A program made the translations under genes and the position numbers. Below the pieces are notes generated by a model, which did not search any database, had not been told where the DNA came from, and saw only the letters and a program-made list of their open reading frames with translations. This document shows positions 1 through 7,883 of a DNA stretch of 11,952 bases, one piece after another. The first letter of the stretch is position 1, and every line of letters starts with the position of its first letter. Source of the DNA: JALZAA01 sp035316005 (GTDB lineage Bacteria > Actinomycetota > Acidimicrobiia > IMCC26256 > JACDBD01); the NCBI GenBank assembly GCA_035316005.1, contig DATFXK010000348.1, forward strand, positions 1 through 11,952, in the 5' to 3' direction.

Positions 1-921
<921 letters not shown>

Positions 922-925
922 GCGC

Positions 926-947
926 GCACGTCGGGCCACCGACGGGC
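926..947 (+). terminator. Hairpin just downstream of clpX, terminator-like
   Basis: A perfect 6-bp stem (CGTCGG 929-934, loop GCCA 935-938, CCGACG 939-944) continues past one A/G mismatch with two more G-C pairs (926-927 with 946-947). It begins 4 bases after the clpX stop. There is no run of T after it, so it is not a classical intrinsic terminator. GC-rich actinobacterial terminators often lack the T run, hence the tentative call. It could also be an mRNA 3'-end stabiliser. Confidence 0.45.
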
Positions 948-950
948 TGT

Positions 951-1015
951 CATCGCCGGGGCCCACCCGCCCGCCTCCGTCGCCTCGCTGCGCTCGGCTC
1001 CGAACCCCGGCGATG
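951..1015. repeat. 11-bp perfect inverted repeat in the clpX-valS spacer
   Basis: CATCGCCGGGG at 951-961 is matched exactly by its reverse complement at 1005-1015, with a 43-base interval between the arms. The interval is pyrimidine-rich on the + strand and carries the motif CCTCGCTGCGCTCGG near its middle. It could be a long-loop transcription end, a regulator site, or a small dispersed intergenic repeat. The rest of this 151-base spacer (922-1072) contains no gene I can support. Confidence 0.4.
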
Positions 1016-1060
1016 TCACCCACCGGCGCCCCTCCAGGCTGGTGTTCGAAGCGCGTTTCG

Positions 1061-1066
1061 TAGACT
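1061..1066 (+). promoter_or_regulatory. Candidate -10 element for valS (TAGACT), leaderless geometry
   Basis: TAGACT fits the actinobacterial -10 consensus TANNNT. Its last base is 6 bases before the A of the valS ATG at 1073, so transcription would be expected to begin at or next to the start codon. No Shine-Dalgarno sequence precedes the ATG, and no TTGACA-like -35 is evident 16-19 bases upstream. Confidence 0.5.
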
Positions 1067-1072
1067 CGGCCA

Positions 1073-3628
1073 ATGACGCGCGTTCCGGAGAAGCCGAGCC
1101 TCGACGGGCTCGAAGCGCGCTGGAGCGAGCGGTGGGACGCCGACGGCACGTACCGCTTCGATCGGGCCAAGTCCCGGGAGGCGATCTACTCGGTCGACAC
1201 GCCGCCGCCGACCGTCAGCGGGTCGCTGCACATGGGGTCGGTGTTCGGGTACGCGCAGACCGATTCCGTCGTGCGGTACCGGCGGATGCGCGGCGCCGAG
1301 GTGTTCTACCCGATGGGGTGGGACGACAACGGGCTCGCCACCGAGCGCCGGGTGCAGAACTACTACGGCGTGCGGTGCGACCCGTCCCTGGCGTACGACC
1401 CGGATTTCACGCCGCCGGAGAAGCCGGGCAAGGACGCGGTACCGGTGTCGCGGCCCAACTTCGTGGAGCTGTGCGAGCGCCTCACCGAGATCGACGAACA
1501 GGCCTTCGAGGAGCTGTGGCGCCGGCTGGGGCTGTCGGTCGACTGGTCGCTCATCTACACGACGATCGGTGAGGGCGCCCAGCGCGTGTCGCAGCGGGCG
1601 TTCCTGCGCAACCTCGCCCGGGGTGAGGCGTACCAGGCCGAGGCGCCCACGCTGTGGGACGTCGACGATCGCACCGCGGTCGCCCAGGCCGAGCTCGAGG
1701 ACCGGGAGCAGCCGGGAGCGACCCACCGGGTGCGGTTCGGGGGCATCGACCGGGCGCCGGACGTCGTCATCGAGACCACGCGTCCCGAGCTGATCCCGGC
1801 GTGCGTCGCGCTCGTCGCACATCCCGACGACTCCCGGTACCGCGCCCGGTTCGGCAGCGAGGTGACCACGCCGCTGTTCGGCGTGCGCGTGCCCGTCGTG
1901 GCGCACCGGCTCGCCGATCCCGAGAAGGGCACCGGCGTCGCAATGATCTGCACGTTCGGCGACGTGACCGACGTGGTCTGGTGGCGCGAGCTGAGGCTTC
2001 CGACCCGGAGTGTGATGGGCCGCAACGGGCGCCTGATCCCCGACCCGCCCGATTGGGACGCGACCGATCCCGACGCCGACGCGCACTACCACGAGCTGGC
2101 GGGGAAGACGGTCAAGCAGGCGCGCGAACGGGTCGTCGAGCTGCTTCGCGAGGCCGGGAGCCTCGAGGGCGAGCCGGTGCCCATCACACACCCGGTGAAG
2201 TTCTACGAGCGCGGGTCGCGGCCGCTCGAGATCGTCACGACTCGGCAGTGGTACATCCGGAACGGCGCCGACGACGCCCAACTGCGCGACGCGCTGCTCG
2301 AGCGAGGCCGCGAGTTGCGCTGGCACCCACCGCACATGCGGGCGCGTTACGAGAGCTGGGTGGAGGGCCTCAACACGGACTGGCTCATCAGTCGCCAGCG
2401 CTTCTTCGGCGTGCCCTTCCCGGTCTGGTACCCGATCGGCGACGACGGCGAGGTCGACTACGCGCACCCGCTCCTCGCCCGCGAGGATCAGCTCCCCGTC
2501 GACCCGTCGAACGACGCCCCGGACGGCTACGAGGACGACCGGCGCGGGAAGCCAGGAGGGTTTGTCGGTGACACCGACGTGATGGACACGTGGGCAACGT
2601 CGTCGCTCACGCCGCAGATCGGCACACGTTGGGAAGACGACCCCGATCTGTTCTCCCGCACGTTCCCGACGAACCTGCGACCACAAGGCGGCGACATCAT
2701 CCGGACGTGGTTGTTCGCGACCCTCCTGCGCTCGCACTACGAGCACGGCACACTGCCGTGGAGCGACACAACGATCAACGGCTGGATCCTCGATCCCGAC
2801 CGCAAGAAGATGTCGAAGTCGAAGGGAAACGTGGTCACGCCGGTCGAATACTTCGACCGGTTCGGTTCCGACGCCGTGCGCTACTGGGCGCAGAACGGGC
2901 GGCCCGGCGTCGACACCGCCGTCGACGAGGGCCAGATCAAGGTCGGCCGGCGCCTCGCGATCAAGATCCTCAACGCGTCGAAGTTCGCGCTCGGTGTGAT
3001 CGGCGACGGCGCCGCCGACGAGGTCACCGAGCCGCTCGATCGATCGATGCTGCGGTCGCTGATCGACCTCGTCGAGGACGCCACCGGTGCGTTCGAGGGG
3101 TACGACTACTCGCGCGCGCTCGAGCGCACGGAGCGGTTCTTCTGGGGCTTCTGCGACGACTACGTCGAGCTCGTGAAGCAGCGTGCGTACGGCGCCGGCG
3201 ACCCGCGCGGAGCGGCCTCGGCCCGGCGGGCCCTCGAGCTCGCGCTCTCGACGTTGCTGCGGCTGTTCGCACCGCACCTCCCTTTCGTCACCGAGGAGGT
3301 GTGGTCGTGGTGGGAGGAGGGCTCCATCCACCAGGCGAGCTGGCCCGACCCCGAGCCGCTGCAGGCCGAGACGGGCGATGCCGAACGGCTCACCTACCGC
3401 GTCGCCGCCGACGTCCTGGGCGAGATCCGCAAGGCGAAGACGTCCCGCCAGAAGTCGTTGCGCGCCGAGGTGGAGCTCGCCGTCGTGCGGGACACGTTCG
3501 AGCGCCTGGAGGCACTGAAACCCGCGCTCGAAGACGTCCAGCAAGCCGGACGCGTCCGCCGGGCGTTCGAGCTGCTCCAAGCGGACGAGTTCGCCGTCGA
3601 GGTCGAGCTGGCAGAGGACGCGGCCTGA
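1073..3628 (+). CDS. valS: Valine--tRNA ligase, type 2 (archaeal/rickettsial-like) ValRS
   Basis: Class I aminoacyl-tRNA synthetase that charges tRNA-Val and hydrolyses mischarged Thr-tRNA-Val. The protein is 851 residues. The HIGH signature appears as HMG at 53-55 within PTVSGSLHMG, and KMSKS is at 579-583. The CP1 editing domain lies between them, with ETTRPE at 234-239 and CTFGD further on. The stretch WDDNGLATERRVQNYYGV and the lack of a C-terminal coiled-coil tail are what I expect of the type 2 ValRS subfamily rather than the E. coli-like form, which is about 950 residues with a coiled coil. The anticodon-binding helical domain follows KMSKS. ATG 1073 is chosen because the protein begins with a normal short N-terminus and a TAGACT hexamer sits 6 bases upstream. 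folC follows after 2 bases, so the two are probably co-transcribed. No catalytic motif is damaged. Confidence 0.96.
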   Translation: MTRVPEKPSLDGLEARWSERWDADGTYRFDRAKSREAIYSVDTPPPTVSGSLHMGSVFGYAQTDSVVRYRRMRGAEVFYPMGWDDNGLATERRVQNYYGVRCDPSLAYDPDFTPPEKPGKDAVPVSRPNFVELCERLTEIDEQAFEELWRRLGLSVDWSLIYTTIGEGAQRVSQRAFLRNLARGEAYQAEAPTLWDVDDRTAVAQAELEDREQPGATHRVRFGGIDRAPDVVIETTRPELIPACVALVAHPDDSRYRARFGSEVTTPLFGVRVPVVAHRLADPEKGTGVAMICTFGDVTDVVWWRELRLPTRSVMGRNGRLIPDPPDWDATDPDADAHYHELAGKTVKQARERVVELLREAGSLEGEPVPITHPVKFYERGSRPLEIVTTRQWYIRNGADDAQLRDALLERGRELRWHPPHMRARYESWVEGLNTDWLISRQRFFGVPFPVWYPIGDDGEVDYAHPLLAREDQLPVDPSNDAPDGYEDDRRGKPGGFVGDTDVMDTWATSSLTPQIGTRWEDDPDLFSRTFPTNLRPQGGDIIRTWLFATLLRSHYEHGTLPWSDTTINGWILDPDRKKMSKSKGNVVTPVEYFDRFGSDAVRYWAQNGRPGVDTAVDEGQIKVGRRLAIKILNASKFALGVIGDGAADEVTEPLDRSMLRSLIDLVEDATGAFEGYDYSRALERTERFFWGFCDDYVELVKQRAYGAGDPRGAASARRALELALSTLLRLFAPHLPFVTEEVWSWWEEGSIHQASWPDPEPLQAETGDAERLTYRVAADVLGEIRKAKTSRQKSLRAEVELAVVRDTFERLEALKPALEDVQQAGRVRRAFELLQADEFAVEVELAEDAA

Positions 3629-3630
3629 CG

Positions 3631-4965
3631 TTGGACATCCGCGAGGCGCGGTCCTGGCTCGACGCTCACGTCAATCTCGAGTCGACGGGGCTCCCGGCCG
3701 GCGCCGACCGGAGGGCCGCCGCGCCGACGCTGGCGCGCATCGAGGCCCTCGTCCGGCTGCTCGGATCGCCGCAGGAGTCGTACCCGGTGATCCACCTCAC
3801 CGGCACGAACGGCAAGACCTCCGCAGCGCGCATGACCTCGGCGCTGCTCGTGGCGTCGGGCCTGTCGGTCGGCACGTACACGAGCCCGCACCTCGAGGAG
3901 GTGAACGAGCGCATCGTGTGGAACGGCGAGCCCGCCGACGACGCGACGCTCGCGGAGCTGCTCTCGCGCATCGCCGACGTCGAGGCCCATCTCCCGGACC
4001 GGCCCAGCTACTTCGAGATCCTCACTGCCGCCGCGCTCGCATGGTTCTCCGACGTGGCCGTCGACCTCGCGGTGATCGAGGTCGGCGTGGGCGGGACGTG
4101 GGACGCGACCAACGTCGTCGACGGGCGCGTCGCGGTGGTCACGAACGTGAGCGTCGACCACGTCGAGTACCTCGGTCCGACGCGTGAGGGGATCGCCGCC
4201 GACAAGGCGGGCATCGTGAAACCGGGCTCGACGCTGGTACTGGGGGAGACCGACCCCGCGCTGGCGGAGCTCTTCCTCGACCGCGGCGCGGCGCGGGTGC
4301 TGAAGCGCTCCGCCGACTTCGGCGTGAGCGGGAATCGCCCCGCCCACGCCGGGCGGGTCGCCGACCTGTTCACGCCCGACGCCCGGTACGCCGGCGTGTA
4401 CCTCCCGCTCCACGGCGCCTACCAGGCCGACAACGCCGCCGCCGCCCTCGCCGCCGCCGACAGCTTCCTCGAGCGGCCGCTTCCCGAGGACGTCGTGACG
4501 GAGGCGTTCGGGACCGTCCGGTCACCCGGCCGCCTCGAGGTGCTCGGGCACGCGCCGCTCGTGCTCCTCGACGGCGCGCACAACGTCGCCGGCGCCGAGG
4601 CGCTGCGCGCCGCGCTCGCCGAGGAGTTCCCGGAGACGCCGCGCACGCTCGTGATCGGGCTCCTGCGGGAGAAGGAGCCGCACGAGATGCTCGAGGCCCT
4701 GGACGCCGAGCACGTGGCCCACCTCTTGTGCTCCCGGCCCCCGAGCCCGCGCGCGCTCGATCCCGCCCGCGTCGCTGCCGCCGGCGCCGATCTCGGCGTC
4801 GACCCCGCCCGCATCGAGACGTTCGACTCGGTCGGCGACGCCGTGACGAGAGCACGCGAGGTGACCGCCGACGACGCCCAGATCGTCGTGACCGGCTCGC
4901 TGTACACCGTCGGCGCCGCCCGGCACGTCCTCGTGCACCCCTCCGCGGGTGGCGCACTGCACTAG
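3631..4965 (+). CDS. folC: Bifunctional dihydrofolate synthase / folylpolyglutamate synthase
   Basis: Cytoplasmic Mur-ligase-type enzyme that adds glutamate to dihydropteroate and to tetrahydrofolates using ATP, which makes and retains folate. The protein is 444 residues, normal for FolC. Seen: P-loop GTNGKTS at 58-64, the following YTSPHLEEVNERI segment, NVSVDHVEYLG, the ADKAGIVKPG segment (the family more often has E than D before KAGI), and LDGAHN at 313-318 opening the C-terminal domain. TTG 3631 is taken as the start. It lies 2 bases after the valS stop, gives the expected N-terminus (a WLDAHVNLE-like segment ahead of the P-loop), and no ATG or GTG occurs in frame between it and the P-loop. 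The longer upstream open frame only shadows valS. An AGAGGA 12 bases upstream is a weak ribosome site, so translational coupling to valS is likely. Whether it has both activities cannot be told from sequence. Confidence 0.95.
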   Translation: MDIREARSWLDAHVNLESTGLPAGADRRAAAPTLARIEALVRLLGSPQESYPVIHLTGTNGKTSAARMTSALLVASGLSVGTYTSPHLEEVNERIVWNGEPADDATLAELLSRIADVEAHLPDRPSYFEILTAAALAWFSDVAVDLAVIEVGVGGTWDATNVVDGRVAVVTNVSVDHVEYLGPTREGIAADKAGIVKPGSTLVLGETDPALAELFLDRGAARVLKRSADFGVSGNRPAHAGRVADLFTPDARYAGVYLPLHGAYQADNAAAALAAADSFLERPLPEDVVTEAFGTVRSPGRLEVLGHAPLVLLDGAHNVAGAEALRAALAEEFPETPRTLVIGLLREKEPHEMLEALDAEHVAHLLCSRPPSPRALDPARVAAAGADLGVDPARIETFDSVGDAVTRAREVTADDAQIVVTGSLYTVGAARHVLVHPSAGGALH

Positions 4966-4968
4966 GGT
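4963..4968 (+). promoter_or_regulatory. Candidate -10 element for ndk (TAGGGT)
   Basis: This TANNNT hexamer overlaps the folC TAG stop codon and ends 9 bases before the ndk GTG at 4978. A start point 6-8 bases downstream would leave essentially no leader. No -35 match and no Shine-Dalgarno sequence is seen. The overlap with a stop codon makes chance occurrence more likely than at the other sites. Confidence 0.35.
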
Positions 4969-4977
4969 CGCCCGCCT

Positions 4978-5391
4978 GTGAGTGACCGCACGCTGTTCCT
5001 CTGCAAGCCGGACGCGGTCGAACGCGGGCTCGTCGGCGAGATCGTGCGCCGCCTCGAGCAGCGCGGGCTCCGGATCGTGGCCATGGACATGCGCCACATC
5101 GAGACCGACCTCGCCGCGGTCCACTACGCCGAGCACGACGGGAAACCGTTCTACGGCGAGCTCGTCGAGATGATCACGCGCGGACCACTCGTCGCGATGG
5201 TCGTCGAGGGAGGTCCCGACACGTGGCAGGTTGTCCGCACGATGATGGGCGCGACGAACCCGCGTGAGGCCGCGCCGGGCACGATCCGGGCCGATCTCGC
5301 GCTCGACATGCCCGAGAACCTCGTGCACGGGTCGGACGGCCCCGAGTCGGCCGAGCGGGAGATCGCGCTCTTCTTCCCCGACCTCGGATGA
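4978..5391 (+). CDS. ndk: Nucleoside diphosphate kinase
   Basis: Transfers the terminal phosphate of ATP to NDPs and dNDPs through a phospho-histidine, balancing the nucleotide pools. The 137-residue protein has the usual family length. The N-terminal LFLCKPDAVERG, the GATNPREAAPGTIR segment and NLVHGSDGPESAEREI are all present, with catalytic His117. The GTG start at 4978 places the KPDAVERG strand at its normal distance from the N-terminus. The gene is 12 bases after folC and 38 bases before mreB. Many actinobacteria have, as I recall, a small DUF4233 membrane-protein gene between folC and ndk; here there is no room for it. Confidence 0.97.
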   Translation: MSDRTLFLCKPDAVERGLVGEIVRRLEQRGLRIVAMDMRHIETDLAAVHYAEHDGKPFYGELVEMITRGPLVAMVVEGGPDTWQVVRTMMGATNPREAAPGTIRADLALDMPENLVHGSDGPESAEREIALFFPDLG

Positions 5392-5406
5392 TCCGCGTCT
5401 CGCGGA
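5392..5406 (+). terminator. Compact hairpin directly after the ndk stop
   Basis: TCCGCG, loop TCT, CGCGGA is a perfect 6-bp stem starting on the base after the ndk TGA. No T run follows. It sits 11 bases before the candidate mreB -10, so it could separate ndk from the mreB unit or act as an operator for mreB. With so short a stem in GC-rich DNA, chance cannot be excluded. Confidence 0.35.
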
Positions 5407-5417
5407 GGCCGCGCCGG

Positions 5418-5423
5418 TAACTT
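5418..5423 (+). promoter_or_regulatory. Candidate -10 element for mreB (TAACTT), leaderless geometry
   Basis: TAACTT matches TANNNT and ends 6 bases before the ATG at 5430, the same spacing as at valS. No Shine-Dalgarno sequence and no clear -35 are present. It would be the promoter of the elongation gene run mreB to rodA. Confidence 0.5.
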
Positions 5424-5429
5424 GGCCGG

Positions 5430-6458
5430 ATGGCCCGGCCCTGGCTGTCGTCCGTCGTCGGCAACGACATGGCCGTCGATCTCGGCACCGCGAACACGGT
5501 GGTGTACGTGCGGGGCAGGGGCATCGTGCTCAACGAGCCGTCGGTCGTCGCCGTCAACACCCAGGACAACCGGCCGCTGGCGGTGGGCACCGAGGCGAAG
5601 CGGATGGTCGGGCGCACGCCCCCGCACATCCAGCCCATCCGGCCGCTGAAGGACGGCGTCATCGCCGACTTCGACATGTGCGAGCGGATGCTGCGCTACT
5701 TCATCGAGCGGGTGCACCAGCGCCGGTGGGCGAAGCCGCGCATGGTGATCTGCGTGCCCTCGGGGATCACCGGCGTCGAGCAGCGCGCCGTGCAAGAAGC
5801 CGCCGAGTACGCAGGGGCCCGCAAGCCCGCCTACATCATCGAGGAGCCGATGGCCGCCGCCATCGGGGCGGGCCTGCCCGTGCACGAGCCCAAGGGCAAC
5901 ATGGTCGTCGACATCGGCGGCGGCACCACGGAGGTCGCGGGCATCTCGCTCGGCGGGGTCGTGGCCAGCGAGTCGGTGCGGGTCGCGGGCGACGAGATCG
6001 ACGAGGCGCTGATCAGCTTCTGCAAGAAGGAGTACTCGCTCGCGCTCGGCGAGCGGACCGCCGAGGACGTCAAGACGCAGCTCGCCAGCGCGTGGCCGCT
6101 CAAGGAGGAGCTCTACGCCGAGATCCGCGGGCGGGATCTCGTCTCGGGGCTGCCGAAGACGATCGTCGTGTCCACCGTCGAGCTGCGGGACGCGATCGAA
6201 GAGCCCGTGCAGGCCGTCTGCGACGCCATCAAGTACACGCTCGACCGGACGCCACCCGAGCTCGCGGCCGACATGATGGAGAAGGGCATCGTGATCACGG
6301 GCGGCGGCTCGCTGCTGCACGGCCTCGACGCCCGGCTCGCCGCCGAGACGGGGATGCCGGTCCGGCGGGCCAAGCACCCGCTGTACACCGTCGTGCTCGG
6401 TTCGGGGCAGTGCCTCGAGGAGTTCGACGGGCTCAGGCCACTCCTGCTCGCGTCGTAG
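5430..6458 (+). CDS. mreB: Rod shape-determining protein MreB
   Basis: Bacterial actin that polymerises under the cytoplasmic membrane and directs lateral cell-wall synthesis with MreC, MreD, RodA and PBP2. The protein is 342 residues, typical of MreB. Actin-fold nucleotide motifs are visible: phosphate-1 AVDLGTAN at 15-22, phosphate-2 DIGGGTTE at 161-168, and the adenosine motif ITGGGS at 289-294. EEPMAAAIGAG and GDEIDEALI also match the family. ATG 5430 gives a 13-residue leader (MARPWLSSVVGND) before the first strand, the right length for MreB, and a TAACTT hexamer lies 6 bases upstream. The alternative start Met14 would cut into the first strand. mreC follows 12 bases later. The neighbours make an Hsp70/DnaK or FtsA assignment untenable. 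Confidence 0.97.
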   Translation: MARPWLSSVVGNDMAVDLGTANTVVYVRGRGIVLNEPSVVAVNTQDNRPLAVGTEAKRMVGRTPPHIQPIRPLKDGVIADFDMCERMLRYFIERVHQRRWAKPRMVICVPSGITGVEQRAVQEAAEYAGARKPAYIIEEPMAAAIGAGLPVHEPKGNMVVDIGGGTTEVAGISLGGVVASESVRVAGDEIDEALISFCKKEYSLALGERTAEDVKTQLASAWPLKEELYAEIRGRDLVSGLPKTIVVSTVELRDAIEEPVQAVCDAIKYTLDRTPPELAADMMEKGIVITGGGSLLHGLDARLAAETGMPVRRAKHPLYTVVLGSGQCLEEFDGLRPLLLAS

Positions 6459-6470
6459 GCGCCGAGCGGA

Positions 6471-7286
6471 GTGGTCGCCTACCAGCGCACGAACCGACGC
6501 CCTGTCCTCGTCCTGATCGTCGTCACCGCGGTCGCCCTCATCACCCTCGACGTGCGCGGATCGGGGCCGGTCTCGGCGGTGCGCGGCGGCGCGCACGACG
6601 TCGTCGACCCGATCGCGGGCGCTTTCGACGCCGTGCTCTCCCCGGTCGGGGACTGGGTCGACGGCGTCACGAGCGCGGCGTCGTTGAAGGACGAGAACGC
6701 GCGGCTGCGGCGCCGGCTCGACGCCGCCCGAGGGCAGCAGGCGGCCGCCCGGGCCGCGGTCGAGGAGAACAAGGAGCTGAAGAAGCTGCTGGACCTCCCG
6801 TTCGTGGACGGAACCAACGCCATCGCGGCGCCGGTGGTCGACGGCGCGCCGAGCAACTTCGAGCTGACGGTCCAGATCGGGAGGGGAGCGAGCGACGGCG
6901 TGGGCGTCGACATGCCCGTCGTCACCGGCGCAGGGCTGGTGGGGCGCGTCATCGCGGTGTCGCGCGACCGGGCGACCGTGCTCCTGCTGAAGGACCCGCA
7001 GTCCGGCGTCGGCGTGAAGATGGAGCGGACCGGCACCACGGGCGTCGCGAAGGGCCGCGGCGACAGCAGCACCCTCCGCGTCGACTTCGTCGACCCCAAC
7101 GCCGACGTGACGGCGGGCGAGGTCGTCTCCACCGCCGGTCTGCAGAGCAGCCCGTTCCCGGCCGGGGTCCCGGTGGGCACCGTCAGCAAGGTCACGAGGA
7201 CGCGCGGGGACCTCCAGCAGGACGTGCTCGTGAAGCCGTTGGTCGACTTCTCGCGCCTCGACTACGTGAAGGTGCTGCGACCATGA
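6471..7286 (+). CDS. mreC: Rod shape-determining protein MreC
   Basis: Membrane-anchored extracytoplasmic scaffold of the elongasome; in studied bacteria MreC binds and activates PBP2. The protein is 271 residues. It has a short basic N-terminus (QRTNRRP), one membrane segment at about 11-26, a coiled coil at about 71-108 (DENARLRRRLD to ENKELKKLLDLP), and then the beta-rich domain with GAPSNFELTVQIGRGASDGV and GAGLVGRVIAVS, as usual for MreC. GTG 6471 lies 12 bases after the mreB stop and is the only sensible start ahead of the membrane segment. The ribosome site is poor, so coupling to mreB is plausible. The stop TGA overlaps the mreD ATG (ATGA). Confidence 0.95.
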   Translation: MVAYQRTNRRPVLVLIVVTAVALITLDVRGSGPVSAVRGGAHDVVDPIAGAFDAVLSPVGDWVDGVTSAASLKDENARLRRRLDAARGQQAAARAAVEENKELKKLLDLPFVDGTNAIAAPVVDGAPSNFELTVQIGRGASDGVGVDMPVVTGAGLVGRVIAVSRDRATVLLLKDPQSGVGVKMERTGTTGVAKGRGDSSTLRVDFVDPNADVTAGEVVSTAGLQSSPFPAGVPVGTVSKVTRTRGDLQQDVLVKPLVDFSRLDYVKVLRP

Positions 7287-7819
7287 CCCGGCTCGTGCGC
7301 ATGCGGTTGGGGCTGTTGATCGTCGCCGTCGTCGTGTTGCAGACCACCGTCTTCTCCACCGGGCTCAAGGTGTTCGGTGTGATGCCAGACCTCGGCCTCG
7401 TGCTCACCGTCGCCGTGGCGTTCTCGCTGGGCCCGGAACGAGGCGCGGTGTTCGGGTTCGTGACCGGCCTCGCCGTCGATCTCTTCCTCAGCACCCCCCT
7501 CGGGCTGTCGGCCCTCTCGTTCGCCCTCGTCGGCTACGGCGCCGGCGCCGTGCAGGGCGGCCTCCTCCGACCGTCCCGATGGGAGCCGCCCACGATGGGC
7601 GCACTCGGCGGCCTCGCCGGCGGTGTGCTGTTCGTCGGCATCGGCGCCCTCGCCGGCCGCGAGGAGCTGCTCTCCCTCACCAGCGTGCGGGTCATCCTGA
7701 TCGCCAGCGTCTACGACGCGCTGCTCGCGTGCGCGGTGTTCCCGATCGCGCGGTGGGCGACGGACACGCGCCGAGGCGAAGTGCACGACGCGCCGGGGTA
7801 TCCCTCGATCCACCGGTAG
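7283..7819 (+). CDS. mreD: Rod shape-determining protein MreD
   Basis: Small polytopic membrane protein of the elongasome that works with MreC. The protein is 178 residues. Strongly hydrophobic stretches at roughly 7-27, 34-49, 53-70, 74-92, 104-124 and 135-155 fit five or six membrane segments. The family-like pattern VDLFLSTPLGLSALSFALVG is present around 65-84. The ATG at 7283 overlaps the mreC stop in an ATGA junction, which indicates translational coupling. The frame is open far upstream (from 5264) only as a shadow of mreB and mreC. The C-terminal tail (about 160-178) is hydrophilic and probably cytoplasmic. The assignment rests on hydropathy, size, the conserved patch and position between mreC and mrdA. 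Confidence 0.9.
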   Translation: MTRLVRMRLGLLIVAVVVLQTTVFSTGLKVFGVMPDLGLVLTVAVAFSLGPERGAVFGFVTGLAVDLFLSTPLGLSALSFALVGYGAGAVQGGLLRPSRWEPPTMGALGGLAGGVLFVGIGALAGREELLSLTSVRVILIASVYDALLACAVFPIARWATDTRRGEVHDAPGYPSIHR

Positions 7820-7829
7820 CCGCTGGCAG

Positions 7830-7854
7830 CATTGGGGTCGTTCGACGGCCAATG
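7830..7854. promoter_or_regulatory. 25-bp near-palindrome in the mreD-mrdA spacer
   Basis: CATTGG at 7830-7835 pairs with CCAATG at 7849-7854. Inside, GTCG (7837-7840) mirrors CGAC (7843-7846), with a one-base versus two-base bulge between the two levels. As RNA it could fold as a stem with a small GTTC loop; as DNA it resembles a dimeric regulator site. It begins 11 bases after the mreD stop in an otherwise empty 64-base spacer. Function is unknown. Confidence 0.4.
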
Positions 7855-7874
7855 GGGCGGAGCGCGAAGTTCGC

Positions 7875-7880
7875 GGAGGG
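7875..7880 (+). promoter_or_regulatory. Ribosome binding site of mrdA (GGAGGG)
   Basis: GGAGGG ends 3 bases before the GTG at 7884. It is the clearest Shine-Dalgarno sequence in the window and fixes this GTG as the mrdA start. Confidence 0.7.
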
Positions 7881-7883
7881 GTT

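Noticed and set aside
922..1072. T-box or other amino-acid riboswitch ahead of valS
   Set aside because: The spacer is short, I see no T-box-like TGGNACC sequence, and the likely promoter lies directly at the start codon, leaving no leader.
1016..3580. 854-residue open frame on the minus strand opposite valS
   Set aside because: It is a full-length shadow of valS. The composition is Arg/Val/Pro-rich with low complexity, no domain is recognisable, and GC-rich third positions leave few antisense stop codons. ValRS motifs on the + strand are all intact.
2590..3630. Long N-terminal extension of FolC inside valS
   Set aside because: The added residues are Arg-rich shadow sequence of valS and FolC homology starts only at about 3631.
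5264..7282. Long N-terminal extension of MreD through mreB and mreC
   Set aside because: This is a shadow frame. MreD-like sequence begins exactly at the ATGA overlap at 7283.
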